25,505 nucleotides of DNA from Dehalococcoidia bacterium (GTDB lineage Bacteria; Chloroflexota; Dehalococcoidia; Dehalococcoidales; Fen-1064): the NCBI GenBank assembly GCA_003153955.1, contig PMCB01000132.1:40791-66295 (forward strand). Direction: 5' to 3'. Each line of letters begins with the position of its first letter. The stretch's first letter is position 1. Below are positions 20,288 through 25,505 of this stretch, piece after piece. A program made the translations under genes and the position numbers. The notes below the pieces were generated by a model, which saw only the letters and a program-made list of their open reading frames with translations, searched no databases and was not told the origin of the DNA.

Positions 20288-20842
20288 TTGATACTGGAAC
20301 TAAAGGAAGAAATCATCTCGGATTTTAAGGGCACAATTATCGACATCGAAACGATCGGTGAGTTCAACGGCCGTTACCGCAACAGCGGCGATTGGCGGGA
20401 ATATGAAGGCATCCAGCAGGTCATTTTTGGGTTTGTAAACAGCCAGTATTTACAAATACTCTGGGTGAAGAATAAAGAAGAGATCAGTGAGCTGAACGAG
20501 CGGGTTTCCGGAATTATCGATAAGTTGGAAAAACCTTTTTATGCCTTTAATACCGCCTTCGAGAAGAATGTCCTGACCTGCCAACTGGGGAGGCCCATTA
20601 ACGTCGAATGTGAGCTGCAAAGAGAAAAATTTGAGTCTAAATATAATGCTGTCCGTGAACTGCGAATCCCTGCCCACGGCGACCCATTTAACGATAAAGG
20701 CCTGCTTTGCATGTACGCATGGCAGAACGCCGAATTTGATAAAGCTCTGGCGCATAACCGCGCTTGCCTGATGAAAGAAAGAGATATATTGCTGCGGCGC
20801 GGCTACCGTAAACCGGACAACCTCGTGTTATTTACTAAATAG
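20288..20842 (+). CDS. Putative RNase H-fold (DnaQ/YprB-like) exonuclease-related protein
   Basis: This 184-residue protein looks like a 3'-5' exonuclease fold. The first motif, TIIDIETIGEFN, has the D19-x-E21 pair. A second, YAFNTAFEKNVL, has N88 and E92 in the place of the usual N-x3-D. Near the C-terminus AHNRACLMKERDIL (155-168) resembles the HN-xx-D-L motif, but C160 stands in the catalytic Asp position. It may be an altered or inactive nuclease. The start is TTG 20288, with AAAGGAG eight bases upstream. It lies 55 bases after prs on the same strand and may be the last gene of the dnaX run. Confidence 0.55.
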   Translation: MILELKEEIISDFKGTIIDIETIGEFNGRYRNSGDWREYEGIQQVIFGFVNSQYLQILWVKNKEEISELNERVSGIIDKLEKPFYAFNTAFEKNVLTCQLGRPINVECELQREKFESKYNAVRELRIPAHGDPFNDKGLLCMYAWQNAEFDKALAHNRACLMKERDILLRRGYRKPDNLVLFTK

Positions 20843-21146
20843 CACACCTGATGCTGTCGCAGTAAACCAATTATCTGTCCTAAATATTGACTCCGTAAAA
20901 CGAACTAAAACAACACCCACCACAGGCACGATTTGTTACGCGTCCGGTTCCGGGATATTTTGTCAGGCGGAGAACAGTCCCGTCACCCGAATAACTCAGC
21001 CGAAAATGCCGGTTCACAAAACCGACTGCATCCGGCAACTTCCCTTTCCGCTAATTCTGAGATAAAATATATCATTCCGATACTACAGATGAATGACAAA
21101 TAACAATTAGTAGTACTTTTGATTGAAACAGTTAACTAAATTCCCG
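20843..21146. other. Intergenic stretch, no gene recognised
   Basis: About 300 bases without a supported gene, clear terminator or repeat of the families named here. It precedes the promoter of the surface-protein gene. Confidence 0.5.
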
Positions 21147-21174
21147 TTGACTATGATGTCATTGGTGATATAAT
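21147..21174 (+). promoter_or_regulatory. Promoter of the surface-protein gene
   Basis: TTGACT (21147-21152), a 16-base spacer and TATAAT (21169-21174), with TGA before the -10 as an extended element. The predicted start near 21181 gives a leader of about 175 bases. Confidence 0.8.
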
Positions 21175-21203
21175 AGCACTAATGTAATATTTATCACTGG
21201 ATG

Positions 21204-21260
21204 GTAGTGTCGGAGAAAACGGCCCGGCGTAAAGACGGGGACGGAGTAAACCGGAACTAC
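21204..21260 (+). ncRNA. Structured leader RNA, possibly a degenerate c-di-GMP-I (GEMM)-like element
   Basis: A closing stem pairs GTAGT (21204-21208) with ACTAC (21256-21260) and, across one G/A mismatch, TCGG (21210-21213) with CCGG (21251-21254). Inside, CCCG (21223-21226) can pair with CGGG (21236-21239) around GCGTAAAGA. AAAGACGGGGACGGAGTAAA recalls the conserved GGGACGCAAAGCC part of c-di-GMP-I riboswitches. However, the GCAAACC strand is missing, so ligand binding is doubtful. The position in a long leader of a surface-protein gene would fit such control. Confidence 0.3.
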
Positions 21261-21356
21261 AAATTATTGTTAAAACAGGCAAATGAACAATTGTTTTCGG
21301 GCAGAAGCTTTTCGGCGCGAGGACTGAAAGAAATTTAGGAGGGTTATTAAAAGTCG

Positions 21357-23579
21357 ATGAAAAGCAAATTAGTTAGAATTTTAGGCGCAGTCACCGTAGT
21401 ATCAATGCTGGCGGCTGCCCTGGTATCTCCGGTCTCCGCGATGAGTGGTGTCAGCCTGGCCGTAGGTAACACTACGATCGGCGTTGCTACTCCTTATCTT
21501 GTTACATTTACGCTGGGTTCCACTCAACCCGCCAGCGCGAGCGCAATCGTAGTCACCTTTGCTACGGGTATGCTGGTCGGCAACCCTGCCGTAGCCATTC
21601 AAGTCGGCCCGGGGAACGGCTCCCCGGCGATCAGCCAGACTACAATTACTGCCGATACGACCATTGCCGGTCAGGTAGCAACCATCAACACACTCAACGG
21701 CACGGTCCCGATCGGGACAATCGGCACCGGCGCAGTCATTCAGCTCACCTTTACCAATATTACAAACCCGGCGTCCATCGGCAATTACAGCGTTTCCGTA
21801 AATACCGCGGCGGAAGCTACCACGGTTGCTTCCAATGTCATTACGACTACTGCGGTGAATGCTACCGGATTACCCGGTGTGATTTCGGTATTTAACAGCG
21901 CGGGTACGCTGATAACGTCAAGCAATGATTTGGCAGCAGCGCTGGCCGCAGTCCAGTCTCAAACACTTGCCGGGGCAGTGATTAAATTGACCGCCGGTAC
22001 CTATCGCAGTGCCTACCCTGCCAATACCACCATCGCCTGTACCATTCAGGGTACAGACAGTAATGCTGCCAATGTTATCCTGCAATCCACCGGTGCATGG
22101 TCATTAACCGGCGCCACGGTTACCGTAGACAGTGTCACAATCGACGCTGCCGCCGGCGGCCTGCTCACTATGGGGGGTGCTGCTACTACTGCAGCGACCG
22201 TTAATAAATCCTATCTGAAAAGCGGTGTTTTAACGATGGTGGGTGCCGGCACCAGTTCAACTACTACCGTTAGCAATGATACATTCACAGTCGCCACAGG
22301 TGCCGCCGGCCTGATTGTTAAAACCCCTGCTATTATTACCGGTTCCGTTTTCAATGTCGACGGCACCGGAATCGGCGTCAACGCCCAGGCTAATGTCCTC
22401 GTCAGCAATTCGACTTTCACCGGGACTTCCGGCGCCGGGTTAGGAATAACCCTAAACGGCGGGAACGCCTCTGTTATCAGCACCAGCACTTTTACGGGAT
22501 TAACTACAGCTCTGACCGTCAGCAATGCCGGAGCCGGCGTTTCCTTTAACGGTAATACCGTAACTTCATGCGGCGTTCTATCAACCCACGATGCGATTGT
22601 TGTTACCGCTACCTCCGGAACTTATCTGTTCAATAACAGTATCAGTAAAAGTTTAAATAACTTTATTAATGTCTCAGGCAACGATAATCTGGTCGTTCTG
22701 ATGCTAAATTCATTCAGTGGAAATGCCAAAAACGCGGTCGATTCTGCCGGCGGGGTGCTGAATTGCACACGCAATTACTGGGGAGGCACCAATAGTAATC
22801 CTACTTCAACCGCCAATGTATCTTACGCTTCTGCTCTGGGAGCCGCTCCTTCCGCCTCCGTTTTTGTCACCGGAGCTTCCGGATTAACACTTGCCGCCGC
22901 TAACAATGTCGGAGTCAATATCACGGCTTCGACCGGTATGATCACGCTGGGCGCTGCAGCATTAACGGCGAATCCTGTAAGCGCGGCTTTACCTTCAACT
23001 GTTACAGCGATTAATTATTTTGACGTTTTCGGTTTTGGCAACGCTTCCGCTTCGGCCACAATCGATTTTCACGGCACCGACGCGGCACCGGTCACTTCCG
23101 GCAGTACGGTCTACTTCTATAATTCTGCCTCCGGAGGGTGGGTGGCTGCTTCGAATTGCACGGTTAGTGTCGCCAACGGGTTCGTGGAAGTTTCGATCGC
23201 CCCCGGTGTTGGCGCTACTCCCAATACTGCGCCGTCTCCCGCCCAATTTGAAGGCACACCGTTTGCCCTGGTCAATACTGCGTCAACTTCTACCACGACC
23301 ACCACAGCCGTTACTACTGCGACTACCACTGCTACAACCACGGTCGCAACAACTACCGCGACAACACCTGTGGTGACCACAGCCACGACCACAGCTAAAA
23401 CCACTACTACAACTCCCGCAAAGACCACCACCAAAACAACCGCGACTACCACAGTGACGCATACCCCGGGTAAAGCCAAACCGGTAATCCCGTCCGGTCT
23501 GCTTTATGGTGTCATTGCGATCAGCGTAATACTGGTCGTAGTGATCGTTATCGTGATTGTCAGAGCCGGCAGCGTTTAG
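21357..23579 (+). CDS. Large surface protein: signal peptide, beta-helix, Thr-rich stalk, C-terminal membrane anchor
   Basis: This is a 740-residue exported protein. Residues 1-29 are a signal peptide (KSKLVR, hydrophobic core, then SPVSA). A beta-sandwich-like domain covers about 30-165. A parallel beta-helix of pectate-lyase or NosD type follows at about 170-510, with repeated short strands such as VLVSNSTFTG and SVISTSTFTG and the closing NYWGGTNSNP. Residues 639-707 are a Thr-rich stalk, probably glycosylated. Residues 711-740 form one membrane helix with a short basic end. Charged residues are rare. There is no LPXTG or dockerin motif. It may be an adhesin or S-layer-associated protein. 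AGGAGGG is 13 bases before the ATG, longer than usual, and no other in-frame start exists between the two. It is monocistronic, with its own promoter, long leader and terminator. Confidence 0.85.
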   Translation: MKSKLVRILGAVTVVSMLAAALVSPVSAMSGVSLAVGNTTIGVATPYLVTFTLGSTQPASASAIVVTFATGMLVGNPAVAIQVGPGNGSPAISQTTITADTTIAGQVATINTLNGTVPIGTIGTGAVIQLTFTNITNPASIGNYSVSVNTAAEATTVASNVITTTAVNATGLPGVISVFNSAGTLITSSNDLAAALAAVQSQTLAGAVIKLTAGTYRSAYPANTTIACTIQGTDSNAANVILQSTGAWSLTGATVTVDSVTIDAAAGGLLTMGGAATTAATVNKSYLKSGVLTMVGAGTSSTTTVSNDTFTVATGAAGLIVKTPAIITGSVFNVDGTGIGVNAQANVLVSNSTFTGTSGAGLGITLNGGNASVISTSTFTGLTTALTVSNAGAGVSFNGNTVTSCGVLSTHDAIVVTATSGTYLFNNSISKSLNNFINVSGNDNLVVLMLNSFSGNAKNAVDSAGGVLNCTRNYWGGTNSNPTSTANVSYASALGAAPSASVFVTGASGLTLAAANNVGVNITASTGMITLGAAALTANPVSAALPSTVTAINYFDVFGFGNASASATIDFHGTDAAPVTSGSTVYFYNSASGGWVAASNCTVSVANGFVEVSIAPGVGATPNTAPSPAQFEGTPFALVNTASTSTTTTTAVTTATTTATTTVATTTATTPVVTTATTTAKTTTTTPAKTTTKTTATTTVTHTPGKAKPVIPSGLLYGVIAISVILVVVIVIVIVRAGSV

Positions 23580-23613
23580 TACCGATCTGAAAAATAAAAA
23601 ACAACACTGTATC

Positions 23614-23650
23614 AGGGAGTCCGCCTCAGGCGGACTCCCTTCTTTTATTC
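23614..23650 (+). terminator. Intrinsic terminator of the surface-protein gene
   Basis: AGGGAGTCCGCCT (23614-23626) pairs perfectly with AGGCGGACTCCCT (23628-23640) over 13 bases. TCTTTTATT follows. The core GTCCGCCTCAGGCGGAC also occurs in the repeat block at about 6981-6997. Confidence 0.85.
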
Positions 23651-23733
23651 ACCAACTGAGTTCCCTGATTGGTTAAGTAAACGTATTGTTAAAATCAGAA
23701 AAATGCACCAATATTTTACGCCTATCCAATTTC

Positions 23734-23762
23734 TTGACAACCTTCGGCTTTACAGGTAGAAT
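23734..23762 (+). promoter_or_regulatory. Promoter of the methyltransferase-recO unit
   Basis: TTGACA (23734-23739), a 17-base spacer and TAGAAT (23757-23762). The leader would be about 33 bases, ending in GGAGGG before the ATG at 23802. Confidence 0.85.
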
Positions 23763-23801
23763 GCCAGCATTACTTAAACCGGAAATAATCCTGGAGGGCG
23801 A

Positions 23802-24599
23802 ATGAGCAAGCGCAGCGGCTATGAAGATCTGGAATTTGTGTCCGATTTCTATGATTCGATGTACAATCAACTTCCCCGCCGCGATATCGAATTCTTTTTA
23901 GGCTACGCTAAACAGGCCGGCGGGAAAACACTGGAACTGGGGTGCGGCACCGGCCGCGTGCTGATTCCGACAGCATCCGCCGGATGTGAAATCACCGGGC
24001 TTGATTTCTCCCCGTATATGCTCCAAAAATGCCGGGAAAAAGTCGCGAAATTACCTCAAAAAATTCAAAAAAAGATACACCTGGTTCAAGGTGACATGAC
24101 CAATTTCGATACCGGTGAAAAATACGCCCTGGCTACCATCCCTTTCCGCCCGTTCCAACACCTGATTACGGTCGCGGAACAAAAGGCCTGCCTTGATTGC
24201 GTTCACGAACACCTGCGTGAAAAGGGGAAACTGGTCTTCGATGTTTTCCACACCTATCTGCCGCGCTTGATTGACACCAGATATTTCATGGAGATGGCAG
24301 TAGGGGAATCTCTGCAATTACCCGACGGGCGGGTGGTGAAGCGCACAGAGCGTACCGCGGCTTTTCATCATGCCGAGCAGTATAATGATATTGAACTCAT
24401 CTTTTACGTGAATTACCCAGACGGCCGAAAGGAAAGACTGGTGCATGCGTTTCCGATGCGGTACTTTTACCGCTATGAAATTGAACACCTGTTGAGTATT
24501 TGCGGATTTAAGATATTGGAATTTTACGGCAATTTTGATAAATCCGGCTTTAACGATGAATCACCGGAAATGATATTTGTTGCCGAAAAGACAGGCTGA
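23802..24599 (+). CDS. Class I SAM-dependent methyltransferase
   Basis: This 265-residue protein has the Rossmann methyltransferase fold. Motif I is LELGCGTGRV (44-53). The acidic end of strand 2 is D69 in GLDFSPYML, and VQGDMTNFD is the next SAM-pocket stretch. The C-terminal half has LIFYVNYPDGRKERLVHAF and a final MIFVAEK strand, as in many SAM-dependent enzymes of unknown substrate. Nothing shows whether the substrate is a small molecule, lipid or protein. The ATG follows GGAGGG. The TGA stop is 3 bases before recO, so the two are co-transcribed from the promoter at 23734-23762. Confidence 0.88.
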   Translation: MSKRSGYEDLEFVSDFYDSMYNQLPRRDIEFFLGYAKQAGGKTLELGCGTGRVLIPTASAGCEITGLDFSPYMLQKCREKVAKLPQKIQKKIHLVQGDMTNFDTGEKYALATIPFRPFQHLITVAEQKACLDCVHEHLREKGKLVFDVFHTYLPRLIDTRYFMEMAVGESLQLPDGRVVKRTERTAAFHHAEQYNDIELIFYVNYPDGRKERLVHAFPMRYFYRYEIEHLLSICGFKILEFYGNFDKSGFNDESPEMIFVAEKTG

Positions 24600-24602
24600 C
24601 GC

Positions 24603-25427
24603 ATGCCCGGAACTAAAGATTATCAGACAGAAGCGATTATTATTAAAAAGACCAAACTGGGCGAGGCCGACCGGATTCTGACCCTGTATACTCCCGGTTT
24701 GGGTAAAATCCAGGCAGTCGCCAAAGGGGTGCGCCGCCCGAAGAGCAAATTATCCGGGCATCTGGAGCTATTGACTTACAGTCAGGTCACATTGGCAAAA
24801 GGGCACAACCTGGATACCGTCACAGGAAGTCAGTCCATCAATGGTTTTATGCCGTTGAAAACCGACCTTTGGCTGACTTCTTATGCGCTTTACATAACGG
24901 AACTGGTTAATCAGTTTACCGCCGAACATGTTGCGGATGAAAACCTGTTTCGTTTGCTCCTGGAAACATTGCAAACCCTTTGCGGGACGAATAACCGGGA
25001 GTTATTACTGCGTTATTTTGAGATTCATTTGCTGGAAGAATGCGGTTACCGTCCGCAGCTATTGAAATGTGTCACTTGCCACCGCACCCTGGAGCCCACT
25101 ACGAATTCATTTTGCGCGGGTATTGGCGGGACACTTTGTCCGGAATGCGCTTTGAATCAGCCTTTTGCCCGTCCGATTTCAGTCAATGCCCTGAAAGTAC
25201 TGCGGTTTATCCAGAAAAACGACTATAACGCCGTCGAACGGTTGAAAATAGATAAAGCATTGTCACTGGAAATCGAAGATATCACCCGCAGTTATCTGAA
25301 ATATCTGCTGGAGCGCGAAGTCCGGTCCGCGAACTGGCTGGATGAGCTCAAAGAACAGATGAAACAGATGGAGAACCTCAAACCTAATGTCGCCGACCAA
25401 ACGGTCAAGTCTAATCCCGATATTTAA
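24603..25427 (+). CDS. recO: DNA repair protein RecO
   Basis: RecO anneals single strands and, with RecR, helps load RecA. The 274-residue protein has an N-terminal OB fold (about 5-85) with TEAIIIKKTKLGEADRILTL, TPGLGKIQAVAKGVRRPKSK and LELLTYSQVTL. A helical domain follows, with a zinc site C156, C159, C179, C182 (C171 lies between). It starts three bases after the methyltransferase stop. There is no strong ribosome binding site (AGGCTGACGC before the ATG), so coupling to the upstream gene is likely. Together with recR at 18600 it completes the RecOR pair in this window. Confidence 0.95.
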   Translation: MPGTKDYQTEAIIIKKTKLGEADRILTLYTPGLGKIQAVAKGVRRPKSKLSGHLELLTYSQVTLAKGHNLDTVTGSQSINGFMPLKTDLWLTSYALYITELVNQFTAEHVADENLFRLLLETLQTLCGTNNRELLLRYFEIHLLEECGYRPQLLKCVTCHRTLEPTTNSFCAGIGGTLCPECALNQPFARPISVNALKVLRFIQKNDYNAVERLKIDKALSLEIEDITRSYLKYLLEREVRSANWLDELKEQMKQMENLKPNVADQTVKSNPDI

Positions 25428-25475
25428 GATTTCAGTATCAGGCACTTTTTATCACACTTTTTTGCCTGGCCTTAG

Positions 25476-25484
25476 TGATATAAT
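25476..25484 (+). promoter_or_regulatory. Extended -10 promoter of a gene beyond the window
   Basis: TGATATAAT is an extended -10 box, identical to the one before the surface-protein gene (21166-21174). The start would be near 25491, and the gene lies past the window end. No good -35 box is seen. Confidence 0.45.
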
Positions 25485-25505
25485 TATCTAAGTGAAAGAC
25501 TACTA

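Noticed and set aside
23117..23479. Val-rich 120-residue open frame on the minus strand
   Set aside because: It is the complement of the Thr-codon stalk of the surface protein: ACN codons read as Val-type codons on the other strand. It has no start signals.
25462..25484. TTGCCT and TATAAT as a full promoter at the window end
   Set aside because: The spacer would be only 11 bases. Only the extended -10 box was kept.

Overview
The window looks like bacterial chromosome from an anaerobic Chloroflexota lineage, most likely Dehalococcoidia. This is inferred from the gene set: an HdrD-like iron-sulfur protein, an ADP-forming acyl-CoA synthetase beta chain, DUF2851, DUF4389 and DUF2344 proteins, and a Thr-stalked surface protein with a C-terminal membrane anchor and no LPXTG motif. 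No 16S or ribosomal marker is present to prove it. Coding regions are GC-balanced and most are housekeeping genes. The gaps are AT-rich and carry several families of dispersed repeats. No tRNA, rRNA, CRISPR array, transposase or phage gene was found.

Layout. (1) 1-3672, plus strand: the C-terminal part of an HdrD/GlpC-type Fe-S oxidoreductase, a DUF4389 membrane protein behind a perfect-consensus promoter, then a CDF metal exporter overlapping hpt. (2) 3673-4207: a repeat-rich gap with two terminators of opposite strand, a 160-base MITE-like element and a 19-codon remnant of a second maoC-like gene. (3) 4208-5186, minus strand: a two-gene hot-dog dehydratase operon. (4) 5437-6771: a DUF2851 gene whose promoter holds two matching palindromic operators. 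(5) 6772-7459: a block of repeat relics. (6) 7460-11495: tsaD (minus), divergent from DUF2344, then tilS and an acyl-CoA synthetase beta chain. (7) 11790-15135: a plus-strand operon of leucyl aminopeptidase, metallo-beta-lactamase-fold protein, DUF362 protein and a Cys-containing hypothetical. (8) 15162-16530, minus strand: rnc, an unlisted 47-residue Lys-rich protein, and acylphosphatase. (9) 16663-20842: dnaX, ybaB, recR, prs and an RNase H-fold protein. (10) 20843-23650: a long, structured 5' leader and a 740-residue beta-helix surface protein with its terminator. (11) 23802-25427: a methyltransferase and recO.

How the genes work together. Clamp loading (dnaX), RecFOR-type repair (recR, recO) and YbaB form a replication and repair set. 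tsaD and tilS make essential tRNA modifications, and rnc processes RNA. prs makes PRPP, which hpt uses for purine salvage. The metabolic genes fit an amino-acid or acyl-CoA-using anaerobe.

Most notable observations: (a) a possible frameshift or slippage site in dnaX that would give a gamma-like short form; (b) twin 14-base palindromes on the DUF2851 promoter; (c) MITE-like elements whose central hairpins differ in sequence but remain perfectly paired; (d) an AT-rich repeat that directly follows stop codons in gene orientation in four of five copies; (e) apparently leaderless genes (tsaD, the CDF gene, dnaX) with the -10 box 8-13 bases from the start codon; and (f) a structured leader RNA before the surface-protein gene. 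I did not find an obvious new multi-gene defence or metabolic system.
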